This document shows positions 28,505 through 36,929 of a stretch of DNA of 64,000 nucleotides, in pieces. Source of the DNA: Synechococcales cyanobacterium CNB (GTDB lineage: Bacteria > Planctomycetota > Phycisphaerae > Phycisphaerales > UBA1924). The DNA is taken from contig SZOZ01000013.1 of NCBI GenBank assembly GCA_030263455.1, forward strand, positions 1 to 64,000, written 5' to 3'. The notes beneath the pieces were generated by a model. It was not told where the DNA came from and made no database searches. It saw nothing but the letters and a program-made list of their open reading frames with translations. How positions within the stretch are numbered: position 1 is the first letter of the stretch; each line of letters begins with the position of its first letter. A program made the position numbers and the translations under genes.

Positions 28505-29431
28505 TCAATCTCGCCGCCGCGCCATCACCACCCGCGGCCTCCCCTCGAAGTCGTCAACCACGCGAGCATCCTCCAGCTCACACACGCCCCGCGCGATCGC
28601 CAGAGCGTCGGCCGCCCGCGACTCCGCGATCTCGACCGCAATCATCCCCCCCGGTCGCAGGTGGGCAGCCCCATGCTCAAGGATCGGCCTCACGAAGCGC
28701 AGCCCGTCCTCACCGCCGCGAAGGGCGGTCTCCGGCTCGTAGTCCTTCACGTTCGCGGGCACAGCGGCCCACTCATCGTCAGGGACATACGGCGGGTTGG
28801 CGACGAGGTAGTGCGCCCGCCCCTTCGTTCCCGCCGCCGGATGCTCGGCCAGCGGCGCGAAGAGGTCGCCCACGAGAAAGTCGATGCGGTCGGCCACGGC
28901 GTGCCGCGCCGCGTTCTCGCGCGCCACTTCGACCGCCTCGCCCGAAACGTCCGTCGCCACGACGCGGGCGTGCGGCAACCGCGTCGCCAGCGCCACCGCA
29001 ACGCACCCCGAACCCGTGCACAGGTCGATGACGAGCGTGCCGTCGCCTTCCGCGCCGCCGAAGCCCGGAGTCGCACGGGCGTGCTGCAGCACGTGCTCGA
29101 CGATCGTCTCCGTCGCGGGCCGCGGCACGAGCACGCGCCGATCGACCCTGAACGGCAGCCCGAAGAACCACGCCTCGCCCGTGAGGTACTGCACCGGCTC
29201 GTGACGCAGGGCGCGGGCCACGAGGTCGCGCAGCGCCTGGCGTTCGAGCGGCGACGCCGGCCGGTCAGGGTCCGTGTACAGCCGAAGCCGGTCGCACCCG
29301 ATCACGTGCAGCACCAGCATCTCCGCGCACAACCGGGGAGAGTCGATGCCCGCCTTCGTGAAGGCCTCGCCCATCCACGCGAGCAGTCTTCGCGTGGTCC
29401 AGACCTGCGATTGTGCGCGCTGGGTGGCCAC
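28505..29431 (-). CDS. prmC: Peptide chain release factor N5-glutamine methyltransferase
   Basis: PrmC methylates the glutamine of the GGQ motif in release factors. The 308-residue protein has an N-terminal helical domain ending in L-T-G-E-A-W-F-F-G-L and P-R-P-A-T-E-T, then the methyltransferase fold with L-V-I-D-L-C-T-G-S-G-C-V-A and the substrate motif V-A-N-P-P-Y-V-P. I chose the GTG at 29431 because a TACACT box lies 6 nt upstream and the length then fits the family. The open frame continues upstream but antisense to the fliD end region and without signals. Confidence 0.92.
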   Translation of the reverse strand: MATQRAQSQVWTTRRLLAWMGEAFTKAGIDSPRLCAEMLVLHVIGCDRLRLYTDPDRPASPLERQALRDLVARALRHEPVQYLTGEAWFFGLPFRVDRRVLVPRPATETIVEHVLQHARATPGFGGAEGDGTLVIDLCTGSGCVAVALATRLPHARVVATDVSGEAVEVARENAARHAVADRIDFLVGDLFAPLAEHPAAGTKGRAHYLVANPPYVPDDEWAAVPANVKDYEPETALRGGEDGLRFVRPILEHGAAHLRPGGMIAVEIAESRAADALAIARGVCELEDARVVDDFEGRPRVVMARRRD

Positions 29432-29437
29432 GACGGG

Positions 29438-29443
29438 AGTGTA
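29438..29443 (-). promoter_or_regulatory. -10 box TACACT, start-proximal (prmC)
   Basis: TACACT lies 6 nt before the GTG at 29431 on the minus strand, without a ribosome binding site between. Confidence 0.55.
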
Positions 29444-29499
29444 TTCGCCGCCGTGAATCCGGGGGGCACGGGGCGCGAAACGCTCCGCGCCGTCGTCGG

Positions 29500-32355
29500 C
29501 TACCGTGCTCCGAGGAGCGAGGAGATGCCGGCCAGCGCGCTCTGCTGCGACTGGAGTGCGGCGAGCGCCCGCTCCATCGCCAGGAACTGCGCTTCGAGCT
29601 GCTTTCGGCGCTGCTCGAGCCGCACGTCGAAAGCCTCGATGCGCTTGCTCTGGAGTTCGATCTGCGTCGCCAGGGTGCGGTCGCGCTGCCTCAGCACGCC
29701 GTCCACCGAATCGACGTACTGCTTCGCCAACTCCTCCACCTGGTAGAGCACGCCGAGTTTGGAGAACTCGTCCTTCGTGCTGGTGTTCTTCACCCACACG
29801 CCCGGCTCGATCTCGATGAACTCCTCCCTGGCCGCCACCTCGCGCGCCGCGAAGACCTCCTGCACGGCGGCGAAATCGGACTCCATCGCCTCGCGCAACC
29901 GGTTGCGATCGATCGAGAGCTTCCCCCCCTCGCCGACCTTCACGCCGACCTCGGTAAGGCGCGTGTACCGCCCCGTTACGCCCTTCGCCTCGCCGAGGAT
30001 CGTCCGCTGCATCGAGGCGAGGAGGTTCGCCACCGTGGAATCGCCGAGCAGCGGGCCGCGGACGTTGGTCTCCTGGTCGAACTTCGTCTGCGTTTTCACG
30101 CGGTCGAGGACCGCGTTGTACGCGCTGATGAAGTCGTCGATGGCCTTCTCCATGCTGCCCGTGTCGCGCGAGACCGTGAGCGTCACCGGGTTGGGGTTGG
30201 TCGCGTGCAGGTCGATCGTCACTCCCGTAACGACCGTGTCGAGCGTGTTCGTCGAGGACGTCAGCAGGACCGCCTTCGCCGGGTCGCTGGAACCGAAGAA
30301 GACGCGCGCATCCTCGCCCGCGTCGAGCGTCTCCAGCCCGAGCGCAAGCCCCCCGTCGTCAAGGATGAACCGCCCGGCCCGTCCCGAAGCGGCCGAGACC
30401 AGGCTGATGCGGAACGGGCTGGACCCCGACCCGTCGTTGATGACCGTGGCCCGCACGCCAACGCCCGCCTCGTTGATCTTCCTGACCACCGTGTCCAGTG
30501 TGTCGGCGGCGTCGAACTCGACCGTCGTCTCGTAGGAGCCGCTGATGAAGTTGTCGTCCCCCGTGCCGGACGCCGTGCCCGCGATGCGCAGCGATCGGGC
30601 GACGGTGCCGGTCAGGTCCTCGATCTTGATCGCCGCCCCGCCCTCCGGCTCCCCGTCCTTCTCGCGGACGAGCAGGCCGTCGCCGTTGGCGTTGATCGAC
30701 GCGACGAGGTTCAGCCCGAGCGCGCCGGCCTGCGCGTTCATCTCCTGGATCAGGTCGGCGAGGGTCTTCGTGTCCGTGCCGATGTCGATCACGGCCGTTT
30801 TGCCGTTGCCGTCGGTGAGCCGGAAGGTTCCCGTGCCGATACCGCGCCCGCCGTTGAGGTCGGCGACCCGCGTCGAGAGCGTGACGTAGCGGTGCTGGAG
30901 GTTCGCGCCCTGCACGCTGGACTTGGCGACGCCGCCGGCTTCGGTGGCGATGCCGAGCGATTCGGCCGTCTCGCCCGTCACGATCAGGTTCGAGCCGCCC
31001 CCCGTCGTGTCGGTGATGAGCAGGCCGTTGCCCGCGCCGTTGAGCGAGGCAACGATCCGCCCGCCGTTGCCCGCGGCATCGTTGATCGCGGCCATCACCG
31101 CGCGGATCGTCTCCGCGCCGGACAGATCGGCCGAGAACGACGTGCCGTCGCGGGCCGTGAACGAGATCGTCCCGTCTCCCGTGATGCCCGCCCCCCCGTT
31201 GAGGTTCGAGACGAGGGTCGTGTTCAGGCCCGCGAGCACACGCTTCCCTGTCAGCGTGCCCGTGGCCGAGCCGAGGATGCCGAGGTCCCTGGCGGTGCTG
31301 GATGTCCCGCTCTTCTCGACGACCTGCAGGGAGCGGCCCTGCGTGTCCGTCAGCACGATCCTGCCGCCGCTGAGCGACGCCGAGACGTCCGCGTTCAGAC
31401 CGGCATCGGTCAGGGCGGCGTTGATCCGCTCGATCACGCCCCCCAGCGTCGAGACCGGTCCCTGCACGAGGTTCAGGTCGGCGTCGTATTTCGCGCCAAC
31501 GTTCACGTTCACCGAGAGGTTCGCGCCGCCCGGATCGATCCTGATCGTGAAGTCGTAGCGCGTCGTGCTGATGTCCGTTCCGATGAACACGCCGTTGCCG
31601 TCGTTCAGCGAAGCGAGCGCGGTCCCGCTCCCCGCGTAGTAGACCTCCGAGCCGTTGAGCGTGCCCGACGACGACGATCCCTTGATGCCGAGCGACTCGG
31701 CCGTCGTGAACCCGGCCGCGTTCGACACCGAGAAATCCGCCGTGCTCGTCAGCACGAACCGGCCCCCGCTCACGCTCGCCGTCACGTCCACCTCGGCCGC
31801 CGCGTTGATGGCGTCGATCACGTCGTTCACCGTGACCGCCTTCGACAGGTCGATCGTCGCGCTCGACGACCCCTGCGAGATGACAATCTTGCCCCGCTTC
31901 ACGCCCTCCCCCGCGTTGAAGTCCGCCAGCGCGACGTCGCGGTCCAGCCTCGCCTCGGCCGATTCGAACGTGAACGCCGTCGCCCCGACCGACGAGATGT
32001 CCCGGTCGGCGAACCCTCGCGAGAGCAGCTGCTGGCTCGACACCAGGCGATCGACGACGAAGCTGTACGAGCCGGGCGATGCGCCGATCCCTGCCGTGGC
32101 CGTCAGCACGTTCGCGTTGCTGCTCGACGCGGCCATCGCAGAGAACGTCCGGTTCGTGCGGAAGCCCGACGCCGCCGACCGCAGCGCGGACATCCGCGCG
32201 TTCACGTCCATGTATGCCGTCTGCTGCAACTGCAGCTGGGCCATGCGACGCTGGGCCAGCGCCTTGGGTCTCGCTTCGAGCGACAGCAACTGCTGGATCA
32301 GCGTCGCCGTGTCGATCCCGCTGAACAGCCCGATGCCGGTCGTGATCCCGCCCAT
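29500..32355 (-). CDS. fliD: Flagellar hook-associated protein 2 (filament cap), enlarged
   Basis: FliD caps the growing flagellar filament and folds exported flagellin. The N-terminal domain (G-L-F-S-G-I-D-T-A-T-L-I-Q-Q-L-L-S-L) and the C-terminal coiled coil (residues about 880-951) frame a very large middle. At 951 residues it is about twice a typical FliD. The middle holds at least three flagellin hook IN-type repeats, for example L-A-S-L-N-D-G-N-G-V, L-V-S-N-L-N-G-G-A-G-I and V-A-D-L-N-G-G-R-G-I. They would form extra outward-facing domains. No other flagellar gene is in the window. GGGAG precedes the ATG at 32355. Surface-exposed repeats of this kind may vary between strains. Confidence 0.92.
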   Translation of the reverse strand: MGGITTGIGLFSGIDTATLIQQLLSLEARPKALAQRRMAQLQLQQTAYMDVNARMSALRSAASGFRTNRTFSAMAASSSNANVLTATAGIGASPGSYSFVVDRLVSSQQLLSRGFADRDISSVGATAFTFESAEARLDRDVALADFNAGEGVKRGKIVISQGSSSATIDLSKAVTVNDVIDAINAAAEVDVTASVSGGRFVLTSTADFSVSNAAGFTTAESLGIKGSSSSGTLNGSEVYYAGSGTALASLNDGNGVFIGTDISTTRYDFTIRIDPGGANLSVNVNVGAKYDADLNLVQGPVSTLGGVIERINAALTDAGLNADVSASLSGGRIVLTDTQGRSLQVVEKSGTSSTARDLGILGSATGTLTGKRVLAGLNTTLVSNLNGGAGITGDGTISFTARDGTSFSADLSGAETIRAVMAAINDAAGNGGRIVASLNGAGNGLLITDTTGGGSNLIVTGETAESLGIATEAGGVAKSSVQGANLQHRYVTLSTRVADLNGGRGIGTGTFRLTDGNGKTAVIDIGTDTKTLADLIQEMNAQAGALGLNLVASINANGDGLLVREKDGEPEGGAAIKIEDLTGTVARSLRIAGTASGTGDDNFISGSYETTVEFDAADTLDTVVRKINEAGVGVRATVINDGSGSSPFRISLVSAASGRAGRFILDDGGLALGLETLDAGEDARVFFGSSDPAKAVLLTSSTNTLDTVVTGVTIDLHATNPNPVTLTVSRDTGSMEKAIDDFISAYNAVLDRVKTQTKFDQETNVRGPLLGDSTVANLLASMQRTILGEAKGVTGRYTRLTEVGVKVGEGGKLSIDRNRLREAMESDFAAVQEVFAAREVAAREEFIEIEPGVWVKNTSTKDEFSKLGVLYQVEELAKQYVDSVDGVLRQRDRTLATQIELQSKRIEAFDVRLEQRRKQLEAQFLAMERALAALQSQQSALAGISSLLGAR

Positions 32356-32604
32356 CCCGAACGCTCCCCGATCGGCCACCCGTGTTTCTGGTGCCCGTCC
32401 GTACACGCGGCCGCAAAGCCCGGGCCACGCACGCACCGCCCCCGGACCCTTTCATCGGCTCTTCGCCAGCCGACGCTTGTCCCCGACTCCCACACCGGCA
32501 ACCATCCTCCGCACTTCCCGAAACCGGTTCCCTCCAACTGTCGATTGGAAGTGCGTTCAGGACTGTGGCTGGGGCACCCCGCCCGTGCTCATCCCGACAA
32601 CGCC

Positions 32605-33282
32605 ATGACCACGCCCGACCCATCCATGACCGCGCTCTTCAGACGAACGATCGGAGTGCTCGGCGCTGTCACCTGTCTGCTCGGCGCGGCAGGCGCAATT
32701 CTTGCGCTGCTCGCCTCCCCGCCCGTCTGGTTCGCCGCGGGTTTCCAGATCATCATCGCGTTGACCGGCCTCATCGCCCTGCTCGTGGCGCGCTCGCCGG
32801 GCACGCCCGCTCCTGCGCTCGCCCTGGTCTGCTTCGCCGGCGCGATCTTCACCGGCACGACCCTCGGACGCTTCAGCGCGGTGCTCGCAGCCGCCGCGGA
32901 GCCGATCGGCACCACCGACGCCATGCGCCGTCTCGTCCGCGACCCGTGGTTCCTTGCGCAGAACGCGCTCGCCGGCATGCTGGGCGTCATGGCGCTGTTC
33001 GCCGCGCTCGGACGCGACCGCCGCGCATGGCCCAAACTGGCGCTCGGCGTTGCCTGCGCCGCGCCCGTCGCGGCCGCCGCAGGATGGATCGTCGCCTTCA
33101 ACGGCGACGAGGTCGTTCTCGCGCCCGTGGACTCCGCGATCGGCATCGTGCGCGTCGTGGTCGTCTGCCTCGCCGGCATTGCATCGGTCATCCTGCTCAG
33201 CATCAGCGCGCACCTCGTGATCGGGGCCTTCTCGACGCCGCCCGACCCACGGGCGAAACCCGACGCCGGACCGGCCCAATAA
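32605..33282 (+). CDS. Integral membrane protein of unknown function
   Basis: This 225-residue protein has six predicted membrane helices: about 15-37, 42-60, 68-90, 113-130, 140-160 and 175-200. The ends are hydrophilic and the C-terminus is proline-rich. I do not recognise a family or a conserved polar motif within the helices. The gene is divergent from fliD, with 249 nt between the two starts. It is 6 nt from the following gene, so the two probably form one transcript. Confidence 0.6.
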   Translation: MTTPDPSMTALFRRTIGVLGAVTCLLGAAGAILALLASPPVWFAAGFQIIIALTGLIALLVARSPGTPAPALALVCFAGAIFTGTTLGRFSAVLAAAAEPIGTTDAMRRLVRDPWFLAQNALAGMLGVMALFAALGRDRRAWPKLALGVACAAPVAAAAGWIVAFNGDEVVLAPVDSAIGIVRVVVVCLAGIASVILLSISAHLVIGAFSTPPDPRAKPDAGPAQ

Positions 33283-33288
33283 TCACCC

Positions 33289-33957
33289 ATGCCCGGCTCG
33301 TTCTGGCTCGGACTCTTCGCGCTCCTCGCCGCCTTTGCCGCTGGGGCTGCGCTCGTGTGGTGGCTCAGCCGCCGCTTCCTTCCCCGAGCCGCGCGCACGA
33401 CCGTCGAATCACACACGATCGCCGAGCGCGTCGCCTCGGTCGGCAAACTCGTCGGCCTCGAAGTCCGCGCCAAGGAGATCGCGACGGCGACACACGGTCT
33501 GCCCTGGCTGCCGCCGCTGCTCCTCAGCCGCGCCCGACTTGCCATGATCTTCCACTTCGAGAAGCAGTACTCGATCAACCTCGCCGAGATCCGGCCGAAG
33601 GACGTGCGCGAGATCGGCCCCGGCCGTTACCGCCTGCGTCTCCCCCCCGCGCACGGCGAACTGCGCCTGACCGACGTCACGCCCTACGACGTGCAGGACG
33701 GCAAACTGCTCCAACTCATCGACGTGCTGCCCATGACCGCCGAGCGGCAGAAGGAACTGATGGAGCGAGCCAAGGACGAGGCCGCGCGCCTCTTCGCCGA
33801 GAACGAGCACAAGTACGCCGCCGAGGCCCGCGCCAGCATCGAGCGACAACTCCGCGCGCTCCTCGCCCTTTTCGACGCCGAGGTCGAGCTCGTCTGGCCC
33901 GAGCACTGGCGCGAGGACACCGCGGTCGCGGTCGTCGAGCACGCCGGCACGCCGTGA
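33289..33957 (+). CDS. Membrane-anchored protein, possibly DUF4230
   Basis: This 222-residue protein has one N-terminal membrane anchor (about 5-28), then a soluble domain. Residues 38-125 (V-E-S-H-T-I-A-E-R-V-A-S-V-G-K-L-V-G-L-E) resemble the start of DUF4230 proteins. A charged helix of about 50 residues (E-R-Q-K-E-L-M-E-R-A-K-D-E-A) follows. Its role is unknown. It lies 6 nt after the membrane protein gene and ends 2 nt before the convergent aldehyde dehydrogenase-like gene. Confidence 0.6.
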   Translation: MPGSFWLGLFALLAAFAAGAALVWWLSRRFLPRAARTTVESHTIAERVASVGKLVGLEVRAKEIATATHGLPWLPPLLLSRARLAMIFHFEKQYSINLAEIRPKDVREIGPGRYRLRLPPAHGELRLTDVTPYDVQDGKLLQLIDVLPMTAERQKELMERAKDEAARLFAENEHKYAAEARASIERQLRALLALFDAEVELVWPEHWREDTAVAVVEHAGTP

Positions 33958-33959
33958 CG

Positions 33960-34841
33960 TCAGGCCCCGCTCGGGTGCCACACCGTCTTGAACTCGACGA
34001 ACGGCTCGATCCACCACGGCGACTCGCACGCCGCGTCGTCGAACCAGTCCGGCTCCGGATGCCACGCCTTCACCCGCTTCAGGTTCTCCGCCGCGCCGAG
34101 TTCGAGCGTGCGCCGGCGCTCGTCGCTCATGCCCGCCGCGTGGATGGCGTCGATGCCGCGGTGCGATGCGAAGTGGGGGACCAGTTCCTCGCGCTCCCCC
34201 GTGAGGATGTTCACGACGCCGCCCGGCATGTCGCTCGTCGCGATCGCCTCGGCGAGCACGCACGCCCCCACCGGGCTGCGCTCGCTCGCCAGCACGACGC
34301 ACGCATTCCCCGCGCACACCACGGGAGCGACCAGCGAGACCAGCGAAAGCAGCGGCGCATCGTCGGGGCAAACCACGCCAACCACGCCCACCGGCTCGGG
34401 AACCGTGAAGTTGTGGTACGGTCCCGCGACCGGGTTCGCGCACCCCAGCGCCTGCGGGTACTTGTCCGCCCATCCGGAGTAGTGAACCACGCGATCGATC
34501 GCCCGCTCCACCTCCGTCTCGATGCTTTGATGACGTGATGCCTCGGCGCCTTCGCCCGGGTCGATCGCAGCACGCAACTCGGCCCGCTTGCCCTCCATCA
34601 TCTCCGCGAGGCGGTACAGCACCTGCGCCCGCAGGTACGCCGTCGCCGCGGCCCACTTGTCCTGCGCCGCCCGTGCCGCCTCGACCGCGTCGCGCAGGTC
34701 CTTTCGGCTCGCGCGGCAGAGGTGCGCGACGATCCGCCCGTCCGCCGTCGATATCTTCATCGACCGCCCCGACTCGCTGCGCGGGAATGCACCCCCGATG
34801 AAGAGCTTGTAGGTCTTCGAGATGCCCAGCCGATCGGTCAT
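33960..34841 (-). CDS. Short aldehyde dehydrogenase-family protein lacking the catalytic domain end
   Basis: This 293-residue protein matches the N-terminal, NAD-binding part of aldehyde dehydrogenases: Y-K-L-F-I-G-G-A-F, A-A-R-A-A-Q-D-K-W-A, V-P-E-P-V-G-V-V-G-V-V and M-P-G-G-V-V-N-I-L-T-G. The usual enzyme has about 480 residues and a catalytic cysteine after the E-L-G-G-K loop. Here the loop reads L-E-L-G-A-A-E-N and the protein ends 45 residues later with no such cysteine. It cannot work as an ordinary dehydrogenase alone. It could be a non-catalytic subunit or regulatory relative. The well-formed reading frame argues against recent decay. It lies 114 nt downstream of the saccharopine dehydrogenase-like gene. 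Confidence 0.72.
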   Translation of the reverse strand: MTDRLGISKTYKLFIGGAFPRSESGRSMKISTADGRIVAHLCRASRKDLRDAVEAARAAQDKWAAATAYLRAQVLYRLAEMMEGKRAELRAAIDPGEGAEASRHQSIETEVERAIDRVVHYSGWADKYPQALGCANPVAGPYHNFTVPEPVGVVGVVCPDDAPLLSLVSLVAPVVCAGNACVVLASERSPVGACVLAEAIATSDMPGGVVNILTGEREELVPHFASHRGIDAIHAAGMSDERRRTLELGAAENLKRVKAWHPEPDWFDDAACESPWWIEPFVEFKTVWHPSGA

Positions 34842-34955
34842 GGCTTCACCGTCGAGACGCGCGGGCCGCGCCGCCTGCCCGCGCAGCGCGACCGACCCGA
34901 CAAGCGTAGCGCAGCCGCGCCTCGCGGCGCTGTTCACGCCTTCACGGGGCGCGCC

Positions 34956-36101
34956 CTACATCGTCTCCACGCGCTGCCTGTACCGCACGCCACGCTTCTC
35001 CTGCTCCGCCAGCACGTCCCGTACCAGCGCCTCGTCGCCGGCCAGCCGTTCCGGCGGCAGCACACCCGGCGTCGTGATCCGCCCCGCCGCCAGCATCCTC
35101 GCCACGATCGTGCACGGGAACGCCGTCGTGCGCGCCATGCTCGTCCAGCCGGTCTCGGGGTCGTAGCAGTCCAGCAGGTCCCACACGCGCCGCTCGCGCC
35201 GCCCGCCGCGCACGCCCTCGACCGTGATCCGCATCACCGTCAGGTCCTCCTCGCCCGGCCCGTAGGACCACATCGGGAACATGAGCGCGCTGATCACATC
35301 GATCGGCCGCACCTTCACGCCCCCAGCCTCGATCGGCTCGTGCCCGAAAAGGCCCGTCGCCCGAAACACACGCATCAACTCGATGTGCCCCGGGTAGCGC
35401 AGTGTCCGCTCCTTCATGTTCGGCACGGGCATCGTGCGTGCCAGCGACCGCAACCCGTCCGTGTTGAAGGCTTCGAGCGTCCCCACGCCCTCGAAGTCGA
35501 TCAGCTCCGGCTCGCTCAGCGCCTCGCGCACGACCACCTCGCCTCCCTCGACGAACCGCGCCGGCCGCGTGTACTCCTCGATCACGTCGTGCGGCGAAAA
35601 CCCCGCCTTGTACTCGAACGGCCACCGCCTCTCTCGCGGCAGCCCGCCGACGAGGATGTCGATCCGCTCGCACTCCTCCATCCGCCCCGCCTCGAACGCC
35701 GCCAGCAGGTTGCTCATCCCCGGCGCGACCCCGCAGTCCACCACCGTCGGCACGCCGCGGGCCTTCGCCGCCGCGTCAAGGTCGAGCGCGTCCTCGGGCA
35801 TGAACGAGATGTCGCAGTACGGCCGCCCCGCCTCGATGACGGCTTCGAGCGTCTGGAAGCCCAGCCGGCTGGCCAGCGCGCCGAGCACCACGTCGTGCTC
35901 CGCCGCGAGATGCTGGACAAGGTCCGTGTCGGAGAGGTCGCCCGTCACGGTGCGCAGCCGCCCGCCCGCCCAGTGCTGGGCGCGCTCCAGCGCATCCGGT
36001 TGCGCGTCCGCGATCGTCACGCGAAAGTCGGCGTCCGTCGCGAGGTCCGCGGCCATCACCGCCCCGACCAGCCCGCTCCCGAGAACAACAGCCGTGGGCA
36101 C
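34956..36101 (-). CDS. Saccharopine dehydrogenase-like oxidoreductase
   Basis: This 381-residue protein has an N-terminal Rossmann motif A-V-V-L-G-S-G-L-V-G-A-V-M-A and the saccharopine dehydrogenase core: C-D-I-S-F-M-P-E-D, V-V-D-C-G-V-A-P-G-M-S-N and F-N-T-D-G-L-R-S-L. Members interconvert saccharopine and aminoadipate semialdehyde plus glutamate, but many are of unknown substrate. The start is GTG at 36101 with a strong ribosome binding site (GGGAGG) inside the tail of a decayed zinc-ribbon gene whose TGA abuts the GTG. The short aldehyde dehydrogenase downstream suggests a shared pathway, perhaps of lysine. Confidence 0.8.
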   Translation of the reverse strand: MPTAVVLGSGLVGAVMAADLATDADFRVTIADAQPDALERAQHWAGGRLRTVTGDLSDTDLVQHLAAEHDVVLGALASRLGFQTLEAVIEAGRPYCDISFMPEDALDLDAAAKARGVPTVVDCGVAPGMSNLLAAFEAGRMEECERIDILVGGLPRERRWPFEYKAGFSPHDVIEEYTRPARFVEGGEVVVREALSEPELIDFEGVGTLEAFNTDGLRSLARTMPVPNMKERTLRYPGHIELMRVFRATGLFGHEPIEAGGVKVRPIDVISALMFPMWSYGPGEEDLTVMRITVEGVRGGRRERRVWDLLDCYDPETGWTSMARTTAFPCTIVARMLAAGRITTPGVLPPERLAGDEALVRDVLAEQEKRGVRYRQRVETM

Positions 36102-36255
36102 TCAGCCACCTCCCTTGTCGCTCGCCGCGAACGTCCCCCGCGCCGCTGCGCCGCACTCCGGGCACGGCCGCTCGGCATCCAGGCCGCGAAGATCGTAGCG
36201 GCAGACGGGGCAGAGGCCGCGTCAGCCACCGAGCGCGGAACGTTGGGTAGGCCAT
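36102..36255 (-). pseudogene. Remnant of a zinc-ribbon protein gene
   Basis: The frame ending at 36102 encodes R-G-L-C-P-V-C-R-Y-D-L-R-G-L-D-A-E-R and then C-P-E-C-G, the zinc-ribbon signature of a small planctomycete membrane-protein family. A TGA lies just upstream in the same frame. The matching N-terminal piece (M-A-Y-P-T-F-R-A-R-W-L-T-R, from 36255) is in another frame. It therefore looks like a frameshifted remnant. It supplies the ribosome binding site of the next gene. Confidence 0.5.
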
Positions 36256-36304
36256 GCGAATCTCGGTGGCGGGTCTGAAAGGTTGAAGCCTTCCGACGGC
36301 TTCT

Positions 36305-36546
36305 CAGCCCGAAGGGCTGCATCGTTTGTAGCCGGGGGTGGAGGAGGCTCTGCGACGACACCCCCGGAGAGCGCGACCCACCCATTCCGTTTCATTCGGT
36401 TCCGCAGCCCGAAGGGCTGCTCGTGCTGCGTGCACGTCGTGACCACGATGACCCCTTCGGGCTCCGGTGGTTCGCGTGATAATCCGGGGGTCGCGCTCGA
36501 AGACTCGCTCGACCCCCGGCTACTGACGACGCAGCCCTTCGGGCTG
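36305..36546. repeat. Cluster of nested palindromic repeats
   Basis: Three copies of the palindrome core CAGCCC-GAA/TTC-GGGCTG occur at 36305-36319, 36404-36420 and 36531-36546 (the last inverted), and a half copy at 36451-36465. Two further hairpins lie between them: CCGGGGGTG/CACCCCCGG (36332-36340 with 36359-36367) and CCGGGGGTCG/CGACCCCCGG (36484-36493 with 36510-36519). The order palindrome-hairpin-palindrome-hairpin-palindrome looks like a composite REP-type mobile element. No gene is present between 36256 and 36929. Confidence 0.85.
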
Positions 36547-36640
36547 GAGAGACATCACAGCCCTCCGGCCGAATGACCGATCGCGTACCGTGGCGATCGC
36601 CCTAACGCCAACGTGATGCGCTCGCCCCACGGCCGATCAT

Positions 36641-36691
36641 GTGTCCGCGGCCTGTCGCGCGGCCGGCGCCCGGCCCCACCCGCACTCGGGG
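36641..36691 (-). repeat. Direct repeat copy A (zinc-ribbon gene 3' end)
   Basis: This 51-nt segment matches 38007-38057 at 47 positions. On the minus strand it encodes P-E-C-G-W-G-R-A-P-A-A-R-Q-A-A-D-T and a stop, the C-terminus of the zinc-ribbon family. The first cysteine of the second knuckle is replaced by histidine (H-P-E-C). It is an isolated 3' fragment. Confidence 0.85.
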
Positions 36692-36887
36692 TGGCCTGCC
36701 CCCCGCAACGTTCGCGGCGACGCTGGCCGTCGCTCCCTATCCTTGAACCAAGACTCTCATAGACAGTGGTACAGAACTTGGGGGCAGGTCAGTCGGGTTT
36801 GCGGTGGTCGACAGGGGCCAGTAGACTCCTGGGCATGGCGGGCAACGGCCAGAGCCCCCGGAAGCGCCAAGCTCGCGGAGCCGAACC

Positions 36888-36912
36888 GGTGGCACAGAAA
36901 CTCAGTGCCACC
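36888..36912 (+). promoter_or_regulatory. Inverted repeat upstream of the DUF3883 gene
   Basis: GGTGGCAC (36888-36895) and GTGCCACC (36905-36912) form a perfect 8-bp stem with a 9-nt loop. It ends 17 nt before the ATG at 36930. It may be an operator or a leader hairpin. Confidence 0.5.
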
Positions 36913-36929
36913 TTGCCGAGGACAGCCTT

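Noticed and set aside
29413-32600. The upstream part of a long plus-strand frame leading into the membrane protein at 32605
   Set aside because: It is antisense to fliD and low-complexity; only the part from 32605 has membrane helices.
36720-36800. A sigma-type promoter (TTGAAC near 36744) for the DUF3883 gene
   Set aside because: The only -10-like sequences at a suitable distance are poor, and the gap to the start is long; I could not support it.
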